From the NCBI RefSeq assembly GCF_009727055.1, contig NC_052353.1, positions 40,362,830 to 40,426,829 of the forward strand: a stretch of 64,000 nucleotides of DNA, written 5' to 3'. The notes below the pieces were generated by a model. That model had not been told where the DNA came from. It searched no databases and saw only the letters and a program-made list of their open reading frames with translations. This DNA is from Benincasa hispida. Its lineage: Eukaryota > Streptophyta > Magnoliopsida > Cucurbitales > Cucurbitaceae. Below are positions 50,476-61,745 of the stretch, piece after piece. The translations under genes and the position numbers were made by a program. Every line of letters begins with the position of its first letter. Position 1 is the first letter of the stretch.

Positions 50476-50929
50476 TTTCCATTAGCTATGCTCATGACTT
50501 CTAATTGTCAGGTTTAACTAACTTTTATGGAGAAGCTTAGAACTAATCCCGATTTAATTAGCAATATCAAATTGGTAATTTATCATATTTATTTTACTAA
50601 GAAAACCAAATTTTATGGGATTTTTTATATTTATTTATTTTTACTCTTACAATTGAGGGAGTAGAAATATTCTAATTGTTGCTCTTATATAATAGATGCC
50701 TTATGACTCAACAATGATCCTGTTGCATTTATGAGAAATTGTCAGAAATAACACGTTTAAGTTTTTACCTTACAAAACTAGCATTCTAATTGAAAACTCA
50801 CAAGAATAGTTTTTTGGTCTATCTTGGACAAGATCGGCCATGAGATTTTAGTTAAACAATCAAAATTTTCCAACTTAGTGTTTGTTTGGGGTGTTCTTGG
50901 TACATCTCGCCAGATTATACATTGAGATT

Positions 50930-51095
50930 ATGTGCATCTCAGTGTTAATCCCGGACAAAATAACATAAAGATTCTATATATTTGAGCTTTCTTGGTGAAA
51001 TTTCAGGCATAAATAATACTGAAATTCATATATTTGAGCTTTCTCGATAGAATCTCAGGCAAGATTAATACCGAGGTTCTATATATATCCCAAAT
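50930..51095. repeat. Three imperfect ~62-bp direct repeats
   Basis: Units share 'attctatatatttgagctttcttgg' type sequence followed by 'aaatttcaggca...taatac(t/c)ga'; they are visible at about 50930, 50985 and 51045. Non-coding; not linked to any gene. Confidence 0.55.
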
Positions 51096-52415
51096 CTTAC
51101 CTAATTTTTTGCAAAATTTGATCTTTCCCAAAGTTTAAAAATCTTGAATCAATTTGAAAAATCTATTTTGATAATTGGAAAAATCATTTGGAATTTTAGA
51201 AATTCATATAATTGTGAAAACTTAAATCTAAATATTTGAAAATTTATGTAATAATTTGATACAGTATTTAGAAAACATAACTGAATTTGGAGATCAAAAT
51301 TTGAAAATATATAACATTTGGTATAAGATTTGGGAAGATTAGATTACATAAAAAAAATAGCAGGTGTGTAATCAGTCGAGATGTACCAAAAAGACCTAAA
51401 ACAATCGATAAGTTAGAAAAAGTTGATTTTTTTTAACTAAATCCTCTTATATTCATTATAGTTGAGTGAATAGTTATGAGGATGAGAATCTTACTAGGAT
51501 TAAATCCATGGCGTTGCATGAGCCTTTTTCTTTCACTTAGGAGCTAATTTTTTTTTTCCCTAAAGAAAAATAGAGAGAATCACGGTACTAAAACCCTATT
51601 ATTCAGCTATCCTTTAACATATACATTATCTAGACCCTTGGTTGTACTTAGTTATAGCTATATATGACATTCAATAGGAGAGATTAGGGTATATATTTAC
51701 ACCTACATTATAGGGTATTTATAGATGTACCTAGTTATAGAAGTTTAGTTTAACAATCTTGTGCACTTATTTCTACTTTTGCTACTAGAGTTACCGAACA
51801 AATCAATATATTTGTTTATTTTGTGCTTTTTATTGCTTACATACCATGTGGATAAATATTAAATTAAATTATATCCATAACATTTTTTTTCTCTAATGAT
51901 TGTGCTACACCAAAGATTGATACTGAAAATAGGTTTAAAATAATTTCTAATAACTAAATTAAGGTAATTACATGAGGCTTTAAAATTTTCATTCAACTTT
52001 TCATTATTTTGGTGTATATATATTTCTAACCTAGATTTTTTTTTTTTAAATCTAGGTTTTCCCTTTTCCTTCGGCTGCCACCCACACATAGTCTCCCATT
52101 CTCTCCCTTTCAATCTCTCAGACTCTCGTCTTTCGTGGTCTCCCTCTCAATCACTCAAACGATCACCAGTCTCATACTCTCAATCACTCCTACTCTCATG
52201 GTCGGTCTTCTTTTCAATCTCTTAGACTCGATGACCCAATCCGATCCAACCTAAAAGTATATAAGTTGGGTTGGCCCTTATAAAGAATTGATAGAGTTAG
52301 AGATTCGTACAACCCGAATTTTTGGGTTAAAAAACCCCATAACCTGACTCAAACCGTAAATGTTGGGTTGGATTAGAATTTTTGAAATCATATATATTTT
52401 TTTATATGTATATAT
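51096..52415. other. Intergenic, no gene recognised
   Basis: AT-rich, with a CT-rich tract at 52095-52225 made of 'ctctcaatc/actctca' words, followed by a short foldback of 'gggttgg' words (52225-52380). The minus open frame at 51859-52113 is low-complexity. Confidence 0.45.
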
Positions 52416-53885
52416 TGTTGGATGGACACCAGCGGAAGAAATCGGGATCCATAAGCATTCTAATTGAGTTGTGGGACTCAAAATAAGTTGAAATCAAAGG
52501 GAATATGGAGAAAACTCTCTGAACCAACTCATTGAAGAACACCTTCTTCATCCGAATTTTTCAGCAAATATTCAGTCGTTCTTTCTCTCTTTCTTCACTC
52601 CAATCTCTTCAATGTATTGCAGACTATCATGCAAAGAGATGTGCTGCATGGGATGCAGCTCATGCTTGGAGTAAACCAAAGGAGAAGGTGGGTTCCTTGT
52701 AAGCTAGTTGAAGATGAAAAATCTATTTTCAAGTTTTGTGTAATTTTTCAATATCCAAAAATCAATTTTGATTTTAAAATCATATTTTATTTCTAAAATC
52801 AAGATTTATTAATTTTACAAATTAATTTTCTAATAAAACTAATAAATAATTTAAATAATTCTAATTAATTTAATATCCAATATTAAATTAATTTTTACAC
52901 AAAATCATCTTCATATATTTAAATCATATTTATATATTTTTTCCAATTCTGTTTGATTCTAATTTGAACGTTTCAAATTAAATCCATTTCCGAGCTAGTA
53001 GAGAGACCTCATGGACCTACAGATCATGGGCTCCAACGATCCAAGATTAATCGGCCCCATTCGTTAACTAATGGGTCACTCCACTAAAGCCCATAGTTGA
53101 ACTCCCCTCATTGTAGATATATTATGTCCACTCGATATAACCATGATTAGTAACTTAACCCTTCACAGGTTGTTCGTAATAACGGTTGGATCAAATCTTT
53201 GTTTTACTCCCGAAATTATCTCTTGTTCCTTAAGTCCCCTGATCCCCTAATGAACAATTGTTTCGTGATCTAATCATAAAACCGATTCCCTCTCATATCA
53301 AATGAGAGGGCAGGATCCCAGGATCCCTTGTTCAAGCCCCAGAATCAGCACTTAAGGGAACAACCTCTCTACTATCCCTAAAGCGAGTAGGAGTGAATTC
53401 CCTCTTGCACCTTATGTCCCCAGCTATCTATCCAATCTTACCCCTGAAATGGCAATCATATTGAGTCGGCGTTGTTGAGCCAACCCTCACCTATGCAAAT
53501 CTAAGGGCAATCCTGAATAAACAGGAGTTCATAGTTAACTCAGGATTAAGGTCAAGTTACATAGGTCATCGCTTTGAAATAGTCAGTCTTAAACAGTAAA
53601 TAGCATTATAAAGTAAGAGTGACTCATTTCGTGGTCCGATCTTGTACAAAATCTTTTGCACAAGGACATCCCCACTCCTCATGTCCAACATGAACGAATT
53701 AGGATCACTTCGTTTGTACAACTCATTGTAACAACTACAAAGCAGGCCGCATCCAATAGTGTTACCGGAATAAGGTATCCAACCTTATCCATGTACTATA
53801 GATCATTTTGACTATTTACTCAAACCTGATCCACTTTTATGTCTCCACATAAAGTTCAAGTACTCATCTAATAGTCAAGGGACTT
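52416..53885 (-). repeat. LTR-like sequence, minus-oriented
   Basis: Closest relative in the window is 22060-23210 (same order of blocks), with weaker similarity to 2020-3802 and 12064-13758 ('actccactaaag', 'ttcacag..gttcgta', 'aactcaggatt', 'aaagcaggccgcatcc', 'gtgttaccggaataaggt'). It begins TGTTGGATGGACACCAGCGG; the upper end is not resolved. No internal retroelement sequence adjoins it, so it may be a solo LTR, but I see no target duplication. Confidence 0.6.
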
Positions 53886-53934
53886 TTAGGTTTATTGAAT
53901 TTCTATGCTTTTATACGGAGTTTGGATTGAATAG

Positions 53935-54250
53935 CTAAAAGGGCACCGAGATAATTAGCTAAATTAAAATGGATAGTTACAAATATTAGTAGTCGGGTTC
54001 AAAATATTTGTAGATTTAACATAATGCAAAACAAAATTGCAGATATAGCAAAATGCTAGAATTTAGATCTAGCTCTCGAAATTTATCAATGATAGATTAT
54101 GTCGCTAATAAGAATTTATCAACAATGGAATCTATCATTGATAGGAGTCTATATAATAGATTTTATTATATTTGCAATTATTTAAAAATATTAGAGTTAA
54201 TTATTAGTCTAAGTGCTATCCATTGCAATGATGTGGAATAAATAAGGTTT
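53935..54250. repeat. Palindromic 'tatcaatgataga' repeat element
   Basis: The centre holds 'atttatcaatgatagatt' and 'aatctatcattgataggagt', inverted versions of one another, flanked by 'gcagatatagcaaaatgcta' on the left and 'ttatatttgcaattattta' on the right. The same words occur at 45365-45440. It appears to be a small foldback family; class unknown. Confidence 0.5.
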
Positions 54251-54754
54251 GTGAAAAATGGTCAAAGGATTTTTCTGTATAAAAATGCCTAAACTAATAA
54301 TTTTAATCTCATTTTAAATTAATTAATAGATAAATATACCATGCTGGCAAATTTTGTATTTAAAACAAAATCTAATCATCAAAAACTGAATCAAACTAAA
54401 TCTAATCATCTAAAGCAATTAAATTTAATAATAAAAAAAACTATTTGAATTAAACCGATTTTCCCTTTTTTTTAATGTTTAAAATTAAAACTAAATTTGA
54501 TTCCGAAAACGAAAATCCATCCTTTCAAAAAGAATTATAAAATTGAAAGTAGTCAAGTCTTTAATCTTCTCTCAAACTCAAGGTATTTCACAAATCCATC
54601 CTTCCAAAAATTATCAACTCAATATGTGTCCTATCAACTTTAAATATGGATAGAATTGAGTTGTTTTTTACTAATTCACTTCAATTCATTCCAACTCTCC
54701 CTTCAACTCACCCCAATTCTCTCCCTTCCTTCAATGTTTTCAATGGTTTCACCC
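54251..54754. other. Intergenic, nothing recognised
   Basis: AT-rich spacer between two repeats; no open frame of interest. Confidence 0.4.
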
Positions 54755-55085
54755 ATTGACCATCGTCAGTGACTACCACTACCACACTCCGACGATCACC
54801 TTTGTCAGCCAACTCTGATGACCAACTCCAAACTCTGGCAATCACCTTCAACGATAATTTCGGTGACCAACTTCGACGACCACCTTCGCATAAGCAACTC
54901 CGGAGACATACTTCGACAACCACCTTTGCTCGGCCAACTTCGACCACCAACTCTAGCTTCGGAAACCACCTTCGATGACAACTTTGACAAAGACCATCTT
55001 CGATGATCAACTCCTATGAACCCCACTTCTGTCAACCAACACTAACATTCACCTCAGACGACCAATTCCAACGGAGACTACCTCT
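54755..55085. repeat. Degenerate GC-richer minisatellite ('cgacgaccaacttcg' words)
   Basis: Repeated words such as 'ccaacttcgacgaccacctt', 'cttcgacaaccacctttg' and 'ctccggagacatacttcgac' occur every ~20-25 bp with much divergence. The lack of stops on several frames of both strands is a by-product of this composition; no protein domain is visible. Confidence 0.55.
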
Positions 55086-57947
55086 AACGAGACCCTTAAC
55101 GACAACCCCATTTAGTCTTGGTGTTTCAATCTAATTCATTCCAAACCTTTGAAAGTATGTTGTAGTATGTTTGATTTTAATTTTATTTGTATTTAGCTTT
55201 ATTCTAATCAAACTTAGTTTTTTATCTTACTTGTAGGGCCCAAACTAATTGCACATTAGTTTGTTATCTTTCATTGTAGGGTCCAAACTAATTGCACAAT
55301 TTCTCCAGTAAATAGTTTTTGAGGTTCATTAGTTTTAAGTTAAGAGTCTACTTTTTATAGTCCAAATTTTGTTAATTGTTGGGAACAATTTGTGATTTAT
55401 CGAATGTTATTCATTGTTATGCATTTTTTTTACATGAACATAGACATTTTTGTAGATATTATTATTTCATTTGTAAGAAGCAAATTAGACGTAACCATAA
55501 AAAAAATTTAAAAAACGAGTTTTCACAAAAAGAAAAAAATCATTATGTTGTATTAGGGTAAAATGTAAAGAATCAAATGTTTGCACAAAAAGAACAAAAT
55601 CATTAACCATAAAAATTGGAATTCATATTTCACAAATGGATAAAAACAATAATAGAATTTGTTTTTTTTTTTTTCAATTAACATTTATAGTTGATTTAAA
55701 ATTAATCGATGGTTAAAAATTGATCGTTAGGGATTAGAGAAGATGCTCATTATTATGCAATTGAGTGTTCAAGTAGTGTGGTAAAAATATGTTACATTTT
55801 TCAAGAAGAAAAAACACAGCGTTCAAGTTTTAAGCTTCTTCCGTGTTTATGATTGAAGGCTAAGTAGTTGTGAAAATTTTTTATTTGCTTGAAATATGTT
55901 TGGTGTTTAGGAATGGAAATATATATATATATATATNATATGTTTTGTAATTGAGTGTTCAAAAATTGAAATCAAAATTTTGTAGGAAAACTCAACTCAA
56001 CTCTACACCCAAACATCGACTTTCTAACTCAACTCAGCACGCCAAACATAGACATTTCAACTCAACTTAACCCAACTATGCACTATAGACAATCAAACTC
56101 CATAGATAATCTAACTTCTCAAATAATTATTACCAACTCAACTCAACTTCTGCGCTCCAAACACTTTCTTAGTTTTTATTTTACATTAATACGTTTTAAT
56201 TCAGATAGATTTTTTAAACAAATTTTAGACTATCATATTTTATCCATCTGGATATTAGATTTTGGTTGAAACTATCTTTGATACAATAATGTGAGATGGG
56301 GATTGAACTTTCTACTCTATAAAAGAAAGTCATGTCACTCATAATTGACTTAAACTCACTTAAACTCACTTTGATTGGTTGAAATAATATTCAGGTAGTG
56401 TTTTGATTATATTCTTTCTTTCTTTTTTCTTTCAATTGGGTTATGTGAGTATTTTATTCCATTATTTTTAAAAATAAGTTTAATTAGTTTGCATTTGAGT
56501 GTTTATACAAACAAAAATTAATATAGCCCTTTTTCAAAATTACCACCTTTTCGTATATCTTGATACAATCTTTTAAAAAATTGTATGGCCATTAGCTTGG
56601 CCTTAAATGTATCAACATCTATTTATCAAAAAGTAAGCGAGATAGATTATCTGATAGGAAAATTCTTATAAATATAAAAATTCTAAATATATTTACATTT
56701 TATAACAAAAAAAAATTTAATGATATTCTAATCAAGGATGAAAAATCGATATTTTGGCAATATGTCTTTTGTTTTTTTGAAAAATAAACTAATTGTATAT
56801 TAAATTATATATTATCGATCTATCGTTTTGTGGATGGCTGGTGACTTAAAAAAGTTAAAGATAAAGATATTGAAGAAATATCAAAGATAAGGTACCCAAA
56901 TATCACAGATTAGTCATCGAAATTTCGTCTGGTTGTCTATAGATGTCGGTTTTTTCTTAATTTTTCCAATTTCTAGCCTTTCACATTTTCAGCCTTTTCT
57001 ATTTTTTCAACTTTTTCTAATTTTATTATCTTCAATCCAAAATTTTCATTTCCAATATTGAATTTGAAAAAAAAAAAAAAAAGCAAAAAAACAAAAAAAC
57101 AAAAGAAAAACTATATTTAAATTTGTAACCATTTAAAATTTTTGAATTAATATGAATTTTGCCTCTTTTATCACCTAAAACTTTCATTTTGAAGATGTAA
57201 AGTTAGAAAAAGAACCTATATTTTATGTTTTAATTTCATTCAATTTTTTTCTATTGAATTTTCAAATCATTTCACCTCAAGCTTGAATTGATGTGCCATT
57301 CAAAATTTTCATTTTCATCAAATAATATAAATTAAAAAGGACATGCAAAGATGTGAAAGAAATGTTACCATTGCATCTGGTGGGACAATGATTCCAGGTA
57401 ACAATAAGTATCTTGAACTTTACATCCATAATAATGTCTTTTAATCTTACCTCGATTACAATACATTAATACGTAGGAACACAATTTCCTCGTGGAAGTG
57501 ATGAAGACTTGGAAACATAACCTCTATGTTTTCTACATTTCTCATAGCATCCTTATTTTGGTGGACCATGATTTGATCCAATATATTCTCTTATTGGTAT
57601 CATTGGGGCTGACATTGATGAGTATGCATTACATACTTCTAAATATGTTAGAAATTTTGAACATACTAGCTATGATTTGGTAGCAGTACTGTCACTATTA
57701 ATCATTGTATTTGATCTTCTATTTGTATAACCTAGATCTTATCAACGAGATATTAATTTCTCGATCTTCCCTATTACATCTATTATTTCATCACGAATCA
57801 TATTTAATTGATTTATAAGCTTTATATCATAGTTTATTACTTAAATAAGTTATGTTTAAAATTTCAAAATATTTTTATAAATCTCTATGATATCATTTTT
57901 TCAAGAATATCCATTGATATTTAAATATTTGTTAATGTATATGTTAT
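55086..57947. other. Intergenic with repeat fragments and one undetermined base
   Basis: No gene recognised. An (AT)n tract at 55919-55941 contains one N at 55937. 'acccaac/actcaactcaact' words occur at 55990-56160. From about 56740 the sequence resembles the TATCGATA-rich repeat of 37190-38010, into which the copia element at 57948 appears to have inserted. Confidence 0.45.
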
Positions 57948-58396
57948 TATTGGAACCAAAAGTCGATCGTTGTGTCGTGGATAAATCCACTGCCTTGGAA
58001 GTCAGATTGGCTCGACCTCGGTGCTAAATCGTCAAAGTTGGTTGTTCCCCAAAGTTAACACAACTCTCGATCCTTGACATGCACTCGTCGGAGATCAAGT
58101 TAGAATCGATGAAAAATTGCTCAAAAAATAGTAGAGAGAAGAAGTAAAGGTTGGAAATCTTGAAAACCAAGAATTTCTCCCTTGTTCTTGCAAAACTTTA
58201 TTCTTTATAAAGAAGATGTGGAAGAAGAAAAGGAAAAGAAGAAACGACTAGTTTTCAATGCCTATAAACGACTAGTTTCCAACAACTATAAACGGCTATT
58301 TTCAATGGCTATAAATGGCTAATTTCCAACCGTTAAGGGTTAGTGTTTCCATTTTTTGTGTTTGCTATAGGTCTTGGCCAAAAGTCATTTCCAACA
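57948..58396 (-). repeat. 3' LTR of the copia element
   Basis: Starts TATTGGAAC (expected TGTTGGAAC) and ends TTTCCAACA. It is collinear with 61334-61745 but longer by an extra run of 'aacgactagttt / aacggctattt' repeats (58240-58340). Confidence 0.8.
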
Positions 58397-58739
58397 ATCC
58401 CCACAAATGACAAGTATAGCAAAGCAACTAAAAAACCTTGAAAACTTTAAAACTTTAAAATGTTTTTGAGCAAGGATAGGAGAACAAACTTAAGTATCCA
58501 TATCTATTTGAATTGATGCATAATGAAGTAGGGTAATAACTTTATTAGAGAAAGTGAGTTATCTCTTAAACTTTCAATAACTATGGTTGAGACCCCCACA
58601 ACATATTTTACTCCTTAAATTTCCATCGATTCCGCAATAAAAGCATGTTGTTTAAGGCCATGCACATAGAACCTTAAGTCAACGTGAAAGCTCTCTTTAA
58701 ACCTTTTCATAGAAGGCAGCCACACCTTCACAATCACAT

Positions 58740-59085
58740 TAATTGCTTCATCAAGTCTATCGCAATAGACTACTCAGAAACTGAGCTATAAAAACTTCAC
58801 ATCTAGTCCACACCAGGATCAACTTCATCAAGTCTGTCAAAGGCAAACCACTCAAAAGTTAAGCTACGAAGATTTTACAATTATCCATCAAGTCCATGCC
58901 AAGACCACCCAAAGGAAGGACTATGAAATTTTTAAAGGTTTTAGTTCTATCCATCAAGTCCATACTAGGACCACCCAAATGAAGGGCTATGAACCATCAA
59001 ATAAATCGCAATAAATCACCTAGATAAAGGGTTATGGACCATCAAGTCTATCACGATAGATCGCCCAGATAAAGGGCTATGGATC
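58740..59085. repeat. Six degenerate tandem units inside the copia element
   Basis: Units begin with 'atcaagtc(t/c)at' and end with 'aagggctatga' or variants, at about 58750, 58827, 58886, 58952, 58996 and 59039 (spacing 43-77 bp). They lie between the RNase H region and the 3' LTR, in the element's 3' untranslated part. Confidence 0.65.
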
Positions 59086-59371
59086 ACTATAATGGTTTGA
59101 GTCCCATATAGTTGAAAATTCTAGAATTACTTTCCTTGTTAGGTCTTTAGTGAGAGGATCTGCAAAATTCCTCTCAAACCTTACAATAAAATAATCCTCC
59201 TTTCAATAATTACTTCATAGCTTCATGCCTGAGGCGTATATGTCTCCTCTTGCCATCATACACACTATTCTTGGTAATTCCGATGATAGCCTATGAATCA
59301 CAATGCAAAGAGATTGGTATTAATGTCCCCCAAAATAGTACATCTCCCAGTAGACTTCTAAGCCACTCATA

Positions 59372-60040
59372 CTGATGTGGCTAACAATGGTGCATCTCCC
59401 AATAGGCTTCTAAGCCACTCAGCCTCTTGTCCTGCTAATTCTAGAGCAATAAATTTAGACTCCATGGCGGACCTTGCTATACAATTCTATTTTGCAGACT
59501 TCCATGAAATAGCTCCTCTACCCAATAAGAACACATCCACTAGTAAAGCTTACTTCGTCATTCTAAGTTACCTAGTTTACACACTATCCTTCTAGTATGG
59601 TAGAAAAATATTAGAATGCAAACAATAATCTATTATACCATTAAGATACCTTAATAAACGATGAAGAACAATCAAATTATCTTTAATCATAGGTCTATTT
59701 TAGTTCATAAAAACATAACACTTCCTATAATAAATATATTCAGATCGAGAAACACTATCTTCCTTATTTTTCTTAAGATTCATACTAGTATCATAAGGTG
59801 TTCTTACAAGAGCATCATCAAAGTAATCAAATCTCATTTTTCAATGTGTGATTGATATAAAGAAAATCAATTTTCAGTTTTCCTTATCTTAACACCAAGT
59901 GTCACATCATCCTCACCTAAATCTTTCATTTCAAATTCTGAGGATATAAATAACTTAGTATTATTACTTACATCTATGCTTGTATCAAATATCAGTATAC
60001 CATCAACATACAAACAGATAATCACACAATCAACTCAAAT
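59372..60040 (-). pseudogene. Copia RT and RNase H remnants
   Basis: Minus strand 60040-59880 reads VIICLYVDGILIFDTSIDVS then SSEFEMKDLGEDDVTLGVKI, the RT active-site region and following block; the canonical YVDD is YVDG, losing a catalytic aspartate. Minus strand 59505-59372 reads AMESKFIALELAGQEAEWLR then SLLGDAPL, the start of RNase H. The stretch between is frame-broken. A local duplication of 'catctcccagtagacttctaagccactca' type sequence (59340-59425) adds a repeated RNase H piece. Not functional. Confidence 0.8.
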
Positions 60041-60240
60041 AAATTTGAGTAAATGCATGTATCAAAGGATATTAACAAATATTCACATAATCAGCTTAAA
60101 CAACTTGAGTAAATACTTCTTTACATCCATGCAATGTATTATACATATACTATCAAGAGTTTATGATGGCTATTTCAAATATTTTAGTCATTGAGAATAT
60201 GCATCAAAATATTTAAAGATTCATTTAAACCCAATTAGTT

Positions 60241-61333
60241 TGTTTCCTTTTAGACATTGAAGGTCCATGTGCTTGTGATGGAGTTTAGGAATATGTGGTT
60301 TTTGTAACATGATATTGGGTCTTGTGGTTATTCGTCACTGTCAGTTTAGATGTTCATGACAGTGATATCTTCTTGATTTGATTCAATTTTGTAGACAATC
60401 AACATAAATCAATTTACTAATTACAAATTAAAATACAATATGTTGAATATTGTCTCACAAAATTTGTCAACTCATTTTGAAAATTAATGCATAATTATTT
60501 TAGTCATTATTTTCTTAAATTGTTCTCCCAAATATCTACTTTCCATCTTTTTTTCTTACTTTTCCTTTTCAATTTGAAGTGACAAATTTTCTAATTTCAA
60601 ATATCCCTACAAGCTAAAAACTAGGAACCAAAATATAATCTCTCTCAAAAGTTCTTTCTAACATAATTTATTTCAATTTGGTGACTCGTGATTATACCTT
60701 TCCACGAATTAGACTATATCCCCTACCTAGATCATCATTTACCTTCATAAAATAAATAAAATAGGAGCTAAATAATTATTTACACGTAAAATTACTACAG
60801 TGGAATTTGATTTCTTTTTTTTTTTTTTTTTTTAAGATCTACCATTAATTCGACCACGATAGTCTATGTATAATCAAAACCCAATTTCAAAAATAAGAAA
60901 CTACAAACAATAAAGACATTCCTTATAAGAAGAGTAGTAGTTAATTTAGGCTTCAAAATCTCATTTTCAATGGAACCTATTTGTAGAAATAGTAAATTAG
61001 AAAAAAAAAAAAAATTAAATATCAATCACAAGGTAAGAACATATGCAACAAACTCTGAGAAAGTATTTAACAAAGTGGAGGGAGGGATTGAAGAAAAGAT
61101 ACCAGTGCATCGATTTAACTTAGCTTTAGCTTTAACTTTCTTTACGACAAATTTCTTGATCTTTATTCCCTCGGATCATGGTATCATGAAATCGGGCGAA
61201 AACTTCTCGGATTGAGATTGGGTGAGACTGCGAGTGAAGGAAATGTTTCAATTTTAGATAGATTCGAGAACTCTGCCAATTTGATAGACATTTGATAATG
61301 ATTTCGAGTGAATTCTTTCTTTCAAATTATTAT
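60241..61333. other. 5' internal part of the copia element, unrecognised
   Basis: Belongs to the element by position, but I recognise no gag, protease or integrase. It contains poly-T (60813-60832) and poly-A (61000-61012) runs. The plus open frame at 60970-61215 is unsupported. Confidence 0.4.
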
Positions 61334-61745
61334 TGTTGGAACTGAATGTCGATTATTTTGTCATGGATAAACCCACTGCCTTGAAAGCAAGATCGAGCGA
61401 CCTTGATGTTACATTACCAAAGTCGGTTGCTCCCCAAGATTAACATAACTTCTGATCTTTGACGTGCACTCGTCGAAGATCGAGTTGGAATCGATGAAAA
61501 ATTGCTTAGAAAATGGTAGAGAAAAGAAGTAAAGATTGGAAATCTTGAAAATCAAGAATTTCTCCTTTGATCTTGCAAAACTTTCTTCTTTATAAAGAAG
61601 ACGATGAAGAAGAAAATGACAAGAAAATGGCAAGAAAATGGCTAGTTCTCAACGGCTATAAACGGCTAGTTTTCAAAGGTCATAAATGACTATTTTTTCC
61701 ACTTTTGTATTTGCTATGGGCCTTGGCCCAAAGTCATTTCCAACA
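61334..61745 (-). repeat. 5' LTR of the copia element
   Basis: 412 bp, TGTTGGAAC...TTTCCAACA. It matches the other LTR in order ('tggataaacccactgcctt', 'gtgcactcgtcgaagatcga', 'tcgatgaaaaattgctta', 'tctttataaagaaga', 'cttggcccaaagtcatttcc') with roughly 15-20% differences, so the insertion is old. Confidence 0.8.

Larger units (their letters stand above)
57948..61745 (-). mobile_element. Internally deleted Ty1/copia retrotransposon
   Basis: Two direct LTRs (57948-58396 and 61334-61745) flank ~2.9 kb. On the minus strand, the polypurine-like 'tttgtggggat' directly precedes the LTR at 58396, so 57948-58396 is the 3' LTR and 61334-61745 the 5' LTR. Only the 3' half of pol is recognisable (RT and RNase H); gag, protease and integrase were not found. 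No initiator-Met primer-binding site is seen next to 61334, and flanks (GTTAT, ATATA) do not show a clean target duplication. Confidence 0.8.

Noticed and set aside
54708..55035. Minus-strand 76-100 aa frames with Trp/Ser/Val repeats
   Set aside because: Overlapping frames on both strands result from the minisatellite; no protein family recognised.
55919..55941. N at 55937 as evidence of another assembly join
   Set aside because: It lies within an (AT)n tract with no duplicated flanks, so a base-call ambiguity is the simpler reading.
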